Below, piece by piece: positions 1 through 8,566 of a DNA stretch of 64,000 nt (positions within the stretch are counted from its first letter, which is position 1; each line of letters starts with the position of its first letter). The notes under the pieces are model-generated. The model was given only the letters and a program-made list of their open reading frames with translations, was not told where the DNA came from and made no database searches. The translations under genes were made by a program, and so were the position numbers. The DNA comes from Corynebacterium glyciniphilum AJ 3170 (GTDB taxonomy: Bacteria > Actinomycetota > Actinomycetes > Mycobacteriales > Mycobacteriaceae), in NCBI RefSeq assembly GCF_007673095.1, contig NZ_VDYZ01000004.1, forward strand, positions 124,001 to 188,000, given 5' to 3'.

Positions 1-1
1 G

Positions 2-1057
2 GTGCCGGACTTCTCCGACCTCTCCGTCGAGGTGGACGCGCTCGAGGCCGACGAGGAGTCCGTCGAGTCCGAGCTGACCAACCTGCGTGCCCGCTTCGGA
101 ACCCTGAAGCCGGTCGAGCGCGCTGTCCAGGACGGCGACTTCGTCTCCATCGACCTCACCGCCACTGTCGACGGCGAGACCGTCGACGAGGCGTCCTCCG
201 AGGGACTGTCCTACGAGGTCGGCACCGCCTCCCTCGTCGAGGGTCTGGATGAGGCGCTCACCGGTCTGACCGAGGGGGAGTCCAAGGAGTTCACCACCAC
301 GTTGGTTGCCGGTGAGCACGCCGACAGCGAGGCTCAGGCCACGGTGACCGTCAAGTCCGTCAAGGAGCGCGAGCTGCCCGAGCTGGACGACGACTTCGCT
401 CAGCTGGCCTCCGAGTTCGACACCCTCGACGAGCTGAAGGACTCCCTGAAGTCCCAGGTCGAGGAGCAGCTCAAGGGCCAGCAGGCCGCCGACATCCGTG
501 ACAAGGTTCTGGCCGCCGCTCTCGAGAAGACCGAGGTCGCCCTGCCGGAGTCTGTCGTCAAGGAGCAGGTCGACGGTCAGATCCAGCAGCTCGTCAGTCA
601 GTTCGGTGGCGACGAGGCCGTGTTCGAGCAGATGCTCGCCGCCCAGGACATCACCCGCGAGAAGTTCGAGGAGGATGCCCGCGAGGGTGCCGAGGACTCT
701 GTGCGCACCCAGCTGTTCCTGGATGCACTGGCTGACATCGAGAAGCCGGAGGTCTCCCAGCAGGAGCTCACCGACCACATCCTGTTCACCGCACAGCGCT
801 ACGGCATGGACCCGAACCAGTTCGTGATGCAGCTGCAGCAGTCCGGTCAGATCGCGAACCTGTTCGCCGACGTCCGCCGCGGCAAGGCTCTGGCCATCAA
901 CATCTGCAAGGTCACCGTGAACGACGACAAGGGCACCTCCATCGACCCGAAGGACTTCTTCGGTGAGGAAGCCGACCTCGCCGAGGGTGACGCCGACGCG
1001 GCCGGCGAGTCCGCTGAGGCGTCCGACGAGGAGAAGGCCGACAACGCCGACAACTAG
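2..1057 (+). CDS. tig: Trigger factor, 3' part (5' end outside window)
   Basis: Ribosome-associated chaperone and peptidyl-prolyl isomerase that binds nascent chains at the exit tunnel. The visible 351 residues hold the end of the ribosome-binding domain, the FKBP-type PPIase domain (roughly residues 40-125, starting near DGDFVSIDLTATVDGE) and the helical C-terminal chaperone arms, then an acidic Ala/Glu/Asp-rich tail. Whole trigger factors are about 430-460 residues, so around 100 N-terminal residues lie upstream of the window and the apparent first codon is not a real start. A strong terminator follows, and clpP1-clpP2 come next, the usual tig-clpP neighbourhood. Confidence 0.95.
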   Translation: MPDFSDLSVEVDALEADEESVESELTNLRARFGTLKPVERAVQDGDFVSIDLTATVDGETVDEASSEGLSYEVGTASLVEGLDEALTGLTEGESKEFTTTLVAGEHADSEAQATVTVKSVKERELPELDDDFAQLASEFDTLDELKDSLKSQVEEQLKGQQAADIRDKVLAAALEKTEVALPESVVKEQVDGQIQQLVSQFGGDEAVFEQMLAAQDITREKFEEDAREGAEDSVRTQLFLDALADIEKPEVSQQELTDHILFTAQRYGMDPNQFVMQLQQSGQIANLFADVRRGKALAINICKVTVNDDKGTSIDPKDFFGEEADLAEGDADAAGESAEASDEEKADNADN

Positions 1058-1081
1058 GCCCGGCCGACCCAGACTGGTCGT

Positions 1082-1128
1082 CACCGCCGCGGCTCCGGGA
1101 GTTTTCCGGGGCTGCGGCGGTGTTTTTC
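1082..1128 (+). terminator. Rho-independent terminator of tig
   Basis: A GC-rich stem (1082-1098 pairing with 1106-1122, two G-U pairs) is followed by a T run (TTTTTCGTT). It sits 25 bases after the tig stop codon. Confidence 0.85.
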
Positions 1129-1207
1129 GTTCACTCCGGTCCGGAGCTCATCGGGGAGTCGACGGAATCAGTGACGCGGAGCGACGTCGGTCAGACCGGC
1201 CACCGTG

Positions 1208-1218
1208 CGCTGACAGCG
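1208..1218. promoter_or_regulatory. Putative ClgR box upstream of clpP1P2
   Basis: CGCTGACAGCG is an interrupted palindrome that fits the core CGCYNANRGCG of the ClgR motif as I remember it from C. glutamicum, and is followed by AAC as that motif asks. It lies about 90 bases upstream of clpP1, a known ClgR target in corynebacteria and streptomycetes. The motif match is seen; the regulation is inferred. Confidence 0.6.
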
Positions 1219-1304
1219 AACATGGCCCCGGGGAGGGGCGTGGGCACACCGGGTTGACTAGTCTGGTGCACAGTCCAACACGTGAACTTGAGCGAGGAGC
1301 ATAA

Positions 1305-1922
1305 GTGAGCACTAACGACATGTCTGCCGGTCAGGCACTGCGCCAGGCGCAGATGGCCTCTACCGCGGGGATGAACCTCAACGACTCGGTGTTCGAGCGT
1401 CTGTTGCGCGAGCGCATCATCTTCCTGGGGACCCAGGTCGACGATGAGATCGCCAACAAGCTCTGCGCACAGATCCTGCTGCTCAGCGCGGAGGATCCCG
1501 AGAGGGACATTTCGCTGTACATCAATTCGCCGGGTGGGTCGGTCACCGCCGGCATGGCGATTTTCGACACGATGCAGTTCGCGCCGTGCGACGTCGCCAC
1601 CTACGGCATGGGCTTGGCCGCCTCGATGGGACAGTTCCTGCTGTCGGCCGGCACGAAGGGCAAGCGTTACGCGTTGCCGCACGCCCGCATTATGATGCAC
1701 CAGCCGTCGGCGGGTGTCGGTGGCACCGCCGCTGACATCGCCATTCAGGCGGAGCAGTTCGCGCAGACGAAGCGTGAGATGGCGGAGTTGATCGCCGAGC
1801 ACACCGGCCAGTCGCTGGAGCAGATCCAGAAGGACTCCGACCGTGACCGCTGGTTCACCGCCCAGCAGGCACTCGAGTACGGCTTCGTCGACCACGTGAT
1901 CAGCTCGGCGAAGGAGCAGTAA
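1305..1922 (+). CDS. clpP1: ATP-dependent Clp protease proteolytic subunit 1
   Basis: Serine peptidase subunit of 205 residues that forms a mixed tetradecamer with ClpP2 and degrades substrates fed by ClpX or ClpC. The catalytic triad is visible: Ser107 in GLAASMGQ, His132 in MMHQPSAG and Asp181 in DSDRDRWF, with spacings equal to those of E. coli ClpP. The GTG start at 1305 is supported by GAGGAG about 6 bases upstream. clpP2 starts 6 bases after the stop, so the two are co-transcribed, probably from a ClgR-controlled promoter. Confidence 0.95.
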   Translation: MSTNDMSAGQALRQAQMASTAGMNLNDSVFERLLRERIIFLGTQVDDEIANKLCAQILLLSAEDPERDISLYINSPGGSVTAGMAIFDTMQFAPCDVATYGMGLAASMGQFLLSAGTKGKRYALPHARIMMHQPSAGVGGTAADIAIQAEQFAQTKREMAELIAEHTGQSLEQIQKDSDRDRWFTAQQALEYGFVDHVISSAKEQ

Positions 1923-1928
1923 GTAGAG

Positions 1929-2609
1929 ATGGAAAGCAGCAACATGAACGGTTTCACCCACGCCAGCGAACTCACCGGCCAGGTTTCGGGCGCCCAGATG
2001 CCCACCTCGCGGTACATTCTCCCGTCGTTCGTCGAGCATTCTTCCTGGGGCGCCAAGGAATCCAATCCCTACAACAAGCTCTTCGAGGAGCGCATCATCT
2101 TCCTGGGCACCCAGGTCGACGACGCTTCGGCCAATGACATCATGGCCCAGCTCCTGGTGCTTGAGGGGCTTGACCCCGACCGGGACATCACGATGTACAT
2201 CAACTCCCCGGGCGGTTCATTCACCGCCCTGATGGCGATCTACGACACGATGCAGTACGTCCGTCCGGACATCGTCACCGTCTGCCTGGGCCAGGCTGCC
2301 TCTGCGGCGGCTGTACTGCTGGCCGCCGGTACGAAGGGTAAGCGGGCTGCTCTGCCGAATTCCCGCGTGCTCATCCACCAGCCTGCCACGCAAGGTACGC
2401 AGGGTCAGGTCTCGGACCTCCAGATCCAGGCGGACGAGATCGAGCGTATGCGCCGTCTTATGGAGACGACGCTGGCCCGTCACACCGACCGTACCGAGGA
2501 GCAGGTCCGTGCCGATACTGACCGCGACAAGTTCCTCACGGCCGAGGGTGCCAAGGAGTACGGCATCATCGACCAGGTCTTCGAGTACCGCAAGCTCTCC
2601 TCCCAGTAA
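1929..2609 (+). CDS. clpP2: ATP-dependent Clp protease proteolytic subunit 2
   Basis: Second ClpP paralogue, 226 residues, partner of ClpP1. Ser125 lies in the motif GQAASAAA typical of actinobacterial ClpP2; His150 (LIHQP) and an Asp in DTDRDKF complete the triad. The segment RYILPSFVEHSSWG is characteristic of mycobacterial and corynebacterial ClpP2. The first ATG (1929) gives an N-terminus longer than in M. tuberculosis; ATG at 1944 is an alternative. The gene ends in a strong terminator, closing the clpP1P2 unit. Confidence 0.95.
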   Translation: MESSNMNGFTHASELTGQVSGAQMPTSRYILPSFVEHSSWGAKESNPYNKLFEERIIFLGTQVDDASANDIMAQLLVLEGLDPDRDITMYINSPGGSFTALMAIYDTMQYVRPDIVTVCLGQAASAAAVLLAAGTKGKRAALPNSRVLIHQPATQGTQGQVSDLQIQADEIERMRRLMETTLARHTDRTEEQVRADTDRDKFLTAEGAKEYGIIDQVFEYRKLSSQ

Positions 2610-2636
2610 GGGGAGCGGGTCCTCGACCACCACCGG

Positions 2637-2686
2637 GCCGCACGGGGAGAACGGATGTCTCTGTTCTCCCCGTGCGGCTTTGTCGT
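2637..2686 (+). terminator. Rho-independent terminator of clpP1P2
   Basis: Perfect 16-bp inverted repeat (2637-2652 and 2663-2678, arm GCCGCACGGGGAGAAC) with a 10-base loop and a trailing TTTGTCGT. Confidence 0.9.
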
Positions 2687-2819
2687 GTCCGGCGGGTAAA
2701 GACAGTGCTGTTGTCGATACGTGTTCTTGTTTACCCTTAACCACCCCCCTGGGTGACCCCCGATAAAGAGTCATGTGCGCTGAAACCGCAGTACACCGGC
2801 ATGTCGGAACGGAAAAGTA

Positions 2820-2863
2820 GTTCGCTGTGTGAACGACTTTGCGCATAGCGCACAGCCTATTAC
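2820..2863 (+). promoter_or_regulatory. pcaH promoter with PcaR-like operator
   Basis: GTTCGCTGTGTGAAC (2820-2834) is an imperfect palindrome that matches 13 of 15 bases of the reverse complement of the site between pcaR and pcaI (26144-26158). It is followed by a second palindrome TGCGC-ATA-GCGCA (2840-2852) and a plausible -10 TATTAC (2858-2863). The operator would lie just upstream of the -35 region. PcaR is an IclR-type protein and PcaO a LuxR-type one; either could act here. Binding is inferred. Confidence 0.55.
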
Positions 2864-2912
2864 GGTGAGATCCACATCACGTTCCCGCAATCCCGCAGAA
2901 GGGGTCACCATC

Positions 2913-3605
2913 ATGGTTCCCATCAGTAACGTCACCACCGACGGAAGCTTCGCTCCGCTGCACTTCCCGGAGTACCGGACGACCGTGCTCCGTAACCCGA
3001 ACAACGACCTGCTGATGCTCCCCGAGCGCCTCGGCGAGACCACCGGCCCCGTCTTCGGAGAAGGCGCGATCGGTGACGAAGACAACGACATGACCAAGGC
3101 CAACGGCGGCGAAGCCATCGGCCAGCGCATCTTCGTGCACGGTCGGGTACTCGGTGCCGACGGCAAGCCGGTCCCAGACACCCTCATCGAGGCATGGCAG
3201 GCCAACTCTGCGGGACGCTACCGGCACAAGAACGACTCCTGGCCCGCACCGCTGGACCCCCACTTCAACGGTGTGGCCCGGACGTTGACCGACAAGAACG
3301 GCGTCTACAGCTTCTACACGGTCATGCCCGGTGCCTACCCGTGGGGGAACCACACCAACGCGTGGCGTCCGGCACACATCCACTTCTCCCTGTTCGGCCG
3401 TCAGTTCGCCGAGCGCCTGGTCACCCAGATGTACTTCCCCGGTGACCCGATGTTCTTCCAGGACCCGATCTACAACTCGGTGCCCGAGGGCTCCCGTGAG
3501 CGCATGATCTCCGTCTTCGACTACGACGAGACCCGCGAGAACTTCGCCCTGGGCTACAAGTTCGACATCGTGCTGCGCGGACGCAACGCCACCCACTTCG
3601 AGTGA
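2913..3605 (+). CDS. pcaH: Protocatechuate 3,4-dioxygenase beta subunit
   Basis: Non-haem Fe(III) intradiol dioxygenase subunit that opens the protocatechuate ring to 3-carboxy-cis,cis-muconate. The iron ligands are visible as Tyr103 (GRYRHKN), Tyr142 (GAYPWGN), His155 and His157 (PAHIHFSL). The frame is open further upstream to 2829, but ATG 2913 has AGAAGGGG upstream and gives 230 residues, the normal PcaH size. It is the first gene of the + strand catabolic operon, with pcaG 34 bases downstream, and follows a putative PcaR site. Confidence 0.95.
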   Translation: MVPISNVTTDGSFAPLHFPEYRTTVLRNPNNDLLMLPERLGETTGPVFGEGAIGDEDNDMTKANGGEAIGQRIFVHGRVLGADGKPVPDTLIEAWQANSAGRYRHKNDSWPAPLDPHFNGVARTLTDKNGVYSFYTVMPGAYPWGNHTNAWRPAHIHFSLFGRQFAERLVTQMYFPGDPMFFQDPIYNSVPEGSRERMISVFDYDETRENFALGYKFDIVLRGRNATHFE

Positions 3606-3639
3606 CACCCGCCCCACAATTCCCGACAGGAGAAGACAG

Positions 3640-4347
3640 ATGATCGACAGCGACCCCACAGGCCCGTTCCGCTACCCGGTGTCCGACATCAAGGACCAGG
3701 ATGAAGCACCCCAGGGCATCATGCCGTCCCAGACCGTCGGCCCCTACGTCCATATCGGGTTGACCACCCCCGGCGCCGAGAACCTCCTCGACGAGGACGC
3801 GATGTCCTTCGCCGCCGGTGACGTCATCGAGGTCACCTTCTCGGTCACCGACGGCGCCGGGCACCGGGTCAAGGACGCCATGATCGAGCTCTGGCAGGCC
3901 GACGGTGACGGCATCTACCCCTCGCCTCTGGACGAGCGCTCGGACGAGGGCTCGTTGAAGGGCTGGAACCCGTTGCTCGGCGCCGGCATCGGTCGCGGTA
4001 TGGCCGACGACGACGGGGAGGTCACCTTCCGTACCCGCCGTCCCGGCGCAACCCCGGCATCCACGGACGGCGCGACCGACCATGCGACCGACGATGCGAC
4101 CCAGGAGGCACCCCACCTGAAAGTCGGCGTCTTCGCGCGTGGCATCCTCGAACGGCTCTACACCCGTGCGTATTTCCCGGGCGCCGAGTTGGGGGAGAAC
4201 CTGGACAAGGACCCCGTGCTCGCCGTGGTGCCCGAGGACCGCCGTGCCCGGCTGGTGCTCACCGAGGAAGGCACGAACGCCTACCGCATGGACATCGTCC
4301 TGCAGCACGACGACGCATCCGCCGAGACCCCGTTCTTCCAGGTCTGA
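3640..4347 (+). CDS. pcaG: Protocatechuate 3,4-dioxygenase alpha subunit
   Basis: Alpha subunit that assembles with PcaH; it carries the intradiol fold but no full iron site. PSQTVGPYVHIGL near residues 29-41 is the family N-terminal signature. At 235 residues it is longer than most PcaG (about 200). Part of the excess is a Thr/Asp/Ala-rich insert (about residues 139-158) coded by 12-bp repeats of the form GCGACCGACNAT at 4072-4095, which looks like an in-frame expansion in a surface loop. The RBS GGAGAAG precedes ATG 3640. Confidence 0.93.
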   Translation: MIDSDPTGPFRYPVSDIKDQDEAPQGIMPSQTVGPYVHIGLTTPGAENLLDEDAMSFAAGDVIEVTFSVTDGAGHRVKDAMIELWQADGDGIYPSPLDERSDEGSLKGWNPLLGAGIGRGMADDDGEVTFRTRRPGATPASTDGATDHATDDATQEAPHLKVGVFARGILERLYTRAYFPGAELGENLDKDPVLAVVPEDRRARLVLTEEGTNAYRMDIVLQHDDASAETPFFQV

Positions 4348-4351
4348 TCCG

Positions 4352-5674
4352 GTGAACGAATCAGAATGGGGACCCGTGTCGGGGCTGGCACGCACCATCT
4401 ACAGCGACGTCGCCTCGGGTGACACCGCGGCGATGGCCGCGGTGTCGGACACCGCTTTCATTGCCCGTATGGTCGACGTCGAAGCCGCTCTCGCACTGGC
4501 GGTGGGGGACGCCGGCCTCGTCGACACCGCGACGGCGTCGGCCACAGCCCGGCTCATCTCGGCAACGACCGTCGACGGGACAGACCTGGCGGCGCTGTGC
4601 GAGGCATCCGTCGCCGGCGGCAACCCCGCGATTCCGCTCGCCCGACGGCTCAAGGCAGCCGCGACGGATGCCGGGATCGGAGTATCCGCCGTGCACCGCG
4701 GTGCCACGAGCCAGGACATCATCGACAGCGCCCTGGTGCTGTGTCTCCGTGACGCAGGCGAGGCGATCATCGCCACGACGGACCAGCTGACCGCTGATCT
4801 CGCCGATCTGGCCCGGACCTACCGGACGACCCCGGTCATCGGACGCACACTCGGTCAGCAGGCGGTACCGACCACGTTCGGCGTCATCGCCGCAGGGTGG
4901 CTGCGACAGGTCGCTGCCGCGGCGGCCCGTCTCCGCGACGTTCTCGATGCACTTCCGGTGCAGTACGGTGGCGCCGCCGGGAACCTGGCGGCGACTGCAC
5001 CGTCGGGCCTGTCGGTGCATGCGGCACTGGCCCGGCGTCTGGGACTGGCGGAGTCCCCGGTGGTGTGGCACACCGACCGGCTCCCGCTGATCCACGTCGC
5101 CACCGCGCTCGCGGCGCTGGCGGGCTCCGTCCGCAAGGTCGCCGGAGACGTGATCGTGTTCTCCGCCACCGAGGTGGGGGAGCTGCGGGAGTCGACCCCG
5201 GGCGGCTCCTCGGCGATGCCGCACAAGGCCAACCCGGCTGCGGCCATCGCCGCCGACGGCTACGCCCGACGGACCCCGGCGCTTGCCGCAACGATGCTGG
5301 ACTGCATGGACCAGCGGATGCAGCGGGCGACCGGCGCCTGGCACGCCGAATGGCAGACGGTACGCGACCTCGCGGCCGCCACGGCCGGGGCAGTGAACCG
5401 TACCCGGGCCAGCATCGACGGCATCACCGTCGACACCGACGCGATGCGCCGCAACCTCGCCCTGACCAACGGAGCGGTCCTCGCCGAAGCTCTGGGCAGA
5501 TACGTCCCCCGTGGGGACATCGACCGTGCCGTCGCCGACGGGACCCTCGGCGGACTGATCGAACGGGCCCACCGTGACCACGGTTTCAGTACCGATCCCG
5601 CCGACCACACCGGACATGCGGCCGACATCGTCGACGCCGTGCTGGACGACCTGAAAGGAACCCCTCATGAGTGA
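4352..5674 (+). CDS. pcaB: 3-carboxy-cis,cis-muconate cycloisomerase
   Basis: Fumarase/aspartase superfamily enzyme that lactonises 3-carboxy-cis,cis-muconate to 4-carboxymuconolactone. The superfamily signature GSSAMPHKANP is present, as is a TSQDIIDSAL motif. The frame stays open far upstream inside pcaG, but the plausible starts are GTG 4352 (440 residues, 4 bases after the pcaG stop) and GTG 4376, which has GGGGA just upstream; I use the first. Its stop overlaps pcaC by 8 bases, so translation is probably coupled. Confidence 0.92.
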   Translation: MNESEWGPVSGLARTIYSDVASGDTAAMAAVSDTAFIARMVDVEAALALAVGDAGLVDTATASATARLISATTVDGTDLAALCEASVAGGNPAIPLARRLKAAATDAGIGVSAVHRGATSQDIIDSALVLCLRDAGEAIIATTDQLTADLADLARTYRTTPVIGRTLGQQAVPTTFGVIAAGWLRQVAAAAARLRDVLDALPVQYGGAAGNLAATAPSGLSVHAALARRLGLAESPVVWHTDRLPLIHVATALAALAGSVRKVAGDVIVFSATEVGELRESTPGGSSAMPHKANPAAAIAADGYARRTPALAATMLDCMDQRMQRATGAWHAEWQTVRDLAAATAGAVNRTRASIDGITVDTDAMRRNLALTNGAVLAEALGRYVPRGDIDRAVADGTLGGLIERAHRDHGFSTDPADHTGHAADIVDAVLDDLKGTPHE

Positions 5675-6068
5675 TTCTGACGCCTACTCCACCGGACGTG
5701 ACGCCGCGCACGAGCGCGGAATGCGAAACCGGCGCGCCGTCCTCGGCGACGAGCACGTCGACCGGTCCATTGCGAAGAAGACCCCGGTCACCGAGAAGTT
5801 CCAGGACTTCATCACCCGCACCGCCTGGGGGGACGTCTGGGAACGTCCCGGGCTCGACCACACCCAGCGGCGTCTGCTGACCATCGCGATCCTCACCGGC
5901 GTGGGCAACGACGGCGAACTCGACATGCACATCCGTGCCGCCCTGCGCGCCGGCATCGACGCCGACACCATCGGTGAGGTGCTGCTGCACACCGCCGTCT
6001 ACGCCGGCGTCCCGAACTCCAACCACGGCTTCTCGCTGCTGAACGCCGCCGTCCAGGACCTGTCATGA
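5667..6068 (+). CDS. pcaC: 4-carboxymuconolactone decarboxylase
   Basis: Small CMD/AhpD-fold enzyme of 133 residues that decarboxylates 4-carboxymuconolactone to 3-oxoadipate enol-lactone. The typical segments GMRNRRAVLGDEHVDRS and FQDFITRTAWGDVWERPGL are present. Many actinobacteria carry pcaC fused to pcaD (pcaL); here it stands alone and pcaD lies 17 kb away beside pcaF. It overlaps pcaB upstream, and its stop codon shares ATGA with the pobA start. Confidence 0.93.
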   Translation: MSDSDAYSTGRDAAHERGMRNRRAVLGDEHVDRSIAKKTPVTEKFQDFITRTAWGDVWERPGLDHTQRRLLTIAILTGVGNDGELDMHIRAALRAGIDADTIGEVLLHTAVYAGVPNSNHGFSLLNAAVQDLS

Positions 6069-7249
6069 CCGGCCACACGCCGGTCGCGATCATCGGTGCG
6101 GGCCCGGCAGGGCTCACCCTGTCGCACCTGCTGCACCAGCACGGTGTGGAGTCGGTCGTGCTCGAATCGCGGTCACGCCACGAGGTCGAGACCACCGTGC
6201 GCGCCGGGATCCTGGAGCAGGGCACACTGGACCTCATGCGCCGCACGGGCGTGGGCGAACGCATGGAGCGCGAAGCCGACATCGACGAGGGGATCGAGAT
6301 CTCGGTACAGGGGGAGCGGACCCGTATCCCGTTGACCGACCTCACCGGGCACACGGTGGCCGTGTACCCGCAGCACGAGTACCTCATCGACCTGATCGCC
6401 CGACGCCTGGACGACGGCGGCACCGTTCTTTTCGATACCACGGTTGACGCGGTGAGCGGTACGGAAGACGCTCCGGTCATCGACTACACAGATTCGTCGG
6501 GGCGGTCCGAACGCCTGCGTGCCGACTACGTCGTCGCCGCGGACGGCTCGCGTTCGCCCCACCGCGGCACGGTCGATCCGGCGGGCGTGGGACGTCACCG
6601 TCACGAGTACCCGTACGCCTGGTTCGGTGTGCTGGTCAATGCGCCGAAAACCCAGAAAGAGCTGATCTACGCCACCCACCCCGAGGGCTTCGCGCTGATC
6701 TCCACCCGGTCGGACGCCGTGCAGCGCTACTACCTGCAGTGCGATCCGTCCGACACAGTGGACGACTGGTCGGACGACCGGATCTGGGAGGCACTGCACA
6801 CCCGGGCCGACTCACCGGACCTACGCATCTCCGAGGGGGAGATCTTCGACAAGGCGGTGCTGCGGTTCCGTTCGGCGGTGACCGAGCCCATGCAGCGGGG
6901 CAGGCTCTTCCTGGCCGGCGACGCCGCCCACACCGTCCCGCCGACTGGTGCGAAGGGCATGAACCTCGCCATTGCGGACGTCGCGGTGCTCGCACCGGCC
7001 CTCGTGCGGGCGTTGCGGGGGAGCCCCGAGCTGCTCGCCGACTACTCCGACATCGTCCTGCCCCGCATCTGGCGGGCACAGCACTTCTCCTGGTGGATGT
7101 CGTCCATGCTGCACCAGGCACCCGACGCGACGACGTTCGAGTCGCGGCGTCGTCTCGCAGAACTGTCCTCCGTCCTGTCCTCTGAGGCAGGACGCCGCTA
7201 CCTGGCCGAGCAGTACGTCGGCCGTGATCTCCCGGAATTCGAGGTCTGA
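6065..7249 (+). CDS. pobA: 4-hydroxybenzoate 3-monooxygenase
   Basis: FAD- and NAD(P)H-dependent aromatic hydroxylase making protocatechuate from 4-hydroxybenzoate. The 394 residues contain the Rossmann motif GAGPAG (residues 11-16), the DG motif VVAADGSRS (near 160) and the GD motif LAGDAAHTVPPTGAKGMN (near 285), in the order and spacing of Pseudomonas PobA. Translationally coupled to pcaC (ATGA) and 3 bases from pcaK, it places 4-hydroxybenzoate entry directly in the pca operon. Confidence 0.95.
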   Translation: MTGHTPVAIIGAGPAGLTLSHLLHQHGVESVVLESRSRHEVETTVRAGILEQGTLDLMRRTGVGERMEREADIDEGIEISVQGERTRIPLTDLTGHTVAVYPQHEYLIDLIARRLDDGGTVLFDTTVDAVSGTEDAPVIDYTDSSGRSERLRADYVVAADGSRSPHRGTVDPAGVGRHRHEYPYAWFGVLVNAPKTQKELIYATHPEGFALISTRSDAVQRYYLQCDPSDTVDDWSDDRIWEALHTRADSPDLRISEGEIFDKAVLRFRSAVTEPMQRGRLFLAGDAAHTVPPTGAKGMNLAIADVAVLAPALVRALRGSPELLADYSDIVLPRIWRAQHFSWWMSSMLHQAPDATTFESRRRLAELSSVLSSEAGRRYLAEQYVGRDLPEFEV

Positions 7250-7252
7250 AGC

Positions 7253-8566
7253 ATGCCCACCACGGCCACTAAATCGACCGCCTACGTCACCGTCCTGTGC
7301 TGGATCGCGGTCCTGCTCGACGGATTCGACCTGGTCGTGCTCGGCACGACGATCCCGTCGATGCTGGACGACCCGGCCTGGGACCTCACCGGTGCCCAGG
7401 CCACACAGATCACCACCATCGGCCTGGTCGGCATGACGATCGGTGCCCTGGTGATCGGGTTCCTCACCGACAAGCTGGGGCGCCGACGTGTGCTGATCAG
7501 CGCGGTGTTTCTGTTCTCGGTGTTCACCCTGTTCCTGGCGTTCACGACGAACGTCGCGTGGTTCTCACTATGGCGTTTCCTTGCCGGTGCCGGGCTGGGT
7601 GGCGCCCTGCCGACCGCGATCTCCCTGGTCACGGAGTTCCGGTCCGGACGGAAGGCGGGGTCGGCGTCCACGACCCTGATGACCGGCTACCACGTCGGCG
7701 CGGTGCTCACCGCACTGCTGGGAATGTTCCTCATCGATGCCGCCGGCTGGCACGCCATGTTCATCGCCGGAGCCATCCCCGGTCTCATCCTCGCCCCGGC
7801 CCTGTTCTTCATGCTGCCGGAATCACCGGCCTACCTCCGGATCAAGGGACGCATCGAGGAAGCTGAGTCCATTGAACGCGCTCACGGCCTGCAGGTCGAC
7901 ACCGAGATGGACACCCTGCAGGAGCAGAAGGAGGGTGAGAACACCGACGGCATCCGTGCGCTGCTCCAGCCCACGTTCCGGATCAACACCCTCGCGATCT
8001 GGGGCACCTCCTTCATGGGCCTGCTGCTCGTGTACGGTCTGAACACCTGGCTCCCCCAGATCATGCGGGAGGCGGACTACGACCTGGGCAACTCCCTGGC
8101 CTTCCTCATGGTCCTCAACGTCGGTGCCGTCGTCGGACTGTTCATTGCGGGACGGGTGTCCGACATCCATTCTCCGCGCAAGACGGCCCTGATCTGGTTC
8201 CTCTGCTCAGCCGTGTTCCTCGCGTTGCTGGCGATCCGGCTGCCGCTGGTCGGCCTGTACGTCATCGTCTTCCTCACCGGCGTTTTCGTCTTCAGTTCGC
8301 AGGTGCTGATCTACGCCTTCGTCGGTGAGAACCACCCGTCGTCGTCGAGGGCCACCGCGATGGGCTTCTCCGCCGGCATCGGACGCCTCGGCGCGATCTC
8401 CGGACCGTTGCTCGGTGGCATCATGGTCACCGCCGGAATCGCCTACCCGTGGGGTTTCTTCGCCTTCGCGATCGTCGGTGTCCTGGGCTTCGCGATCTTC
8501 TCGTTCTCCCGGACGCTGCGTCCGTCGACGATTGCCGCAGTAGAAGGAAAGGACGTCCGGTCATGA
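7253..8566 (+). CDS. pcaK: 4-hydroxybenzoate/protocatechuate MFS transporter
   Basis: Proton-coupled uptake permease of the aromatic acid:H+ symporter (AAHS) family, 437 residues with about 12 membrane segments. The AAHS signature LDGFDLVVLGTTIPSM is in helix 1 and the MFS loop motif DKLGRRR follows helix 2; a charged central loop joins the two halves. Its position between pobA and a second permease fits uptake of 4-hydroxybenzoate. It overlaps the next gene through ATGA. Confidence 0.9.
   Translation: MPTTATKSTAYVTVLCWIAVLLDGFDLVVLGTTIPSMLDDPAWDLTGAQATQITTIGLVGMTIGALVIGFLTDKLGRRRVLISAVFLFSVFTLFLAFTTNVAWFSLWRFLAGAGLGGALPTAISLVTEFRSGRKAGSASTTLMTGYHVGAVLTALLGMFLIDAAGWHAMFIAGAIPGLILAPALFFMLPESPAYLRIKGRIEEAESIERAHGLQVDTEMDTLQEQKEGENTDGIRALLQPTFRINTLAIWGTSFMGLLLVYGLNTWLPQIMREADYDLGNSLAFLMVLNVGAVVGLFIAGRVSDIHSPRKTALIWFLCSAVFLALLAIRLPLVGLYVIVFLTGVFVFSSQVLIYAFVGENHPSSSRATAMGFSAGIGRLGAISGPLLGGIMVTAGIAYPWGFFAFAIVGVLGFAIFSFSRTLRPSTIAAVEGKDVRS

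Noticed and set aside
1191..2039. Long minus-strand frame across clpP1
   Set aside because: Shadow of the clpP1 coding frame: no family features and it runs antisense to a clear serine protease gene.
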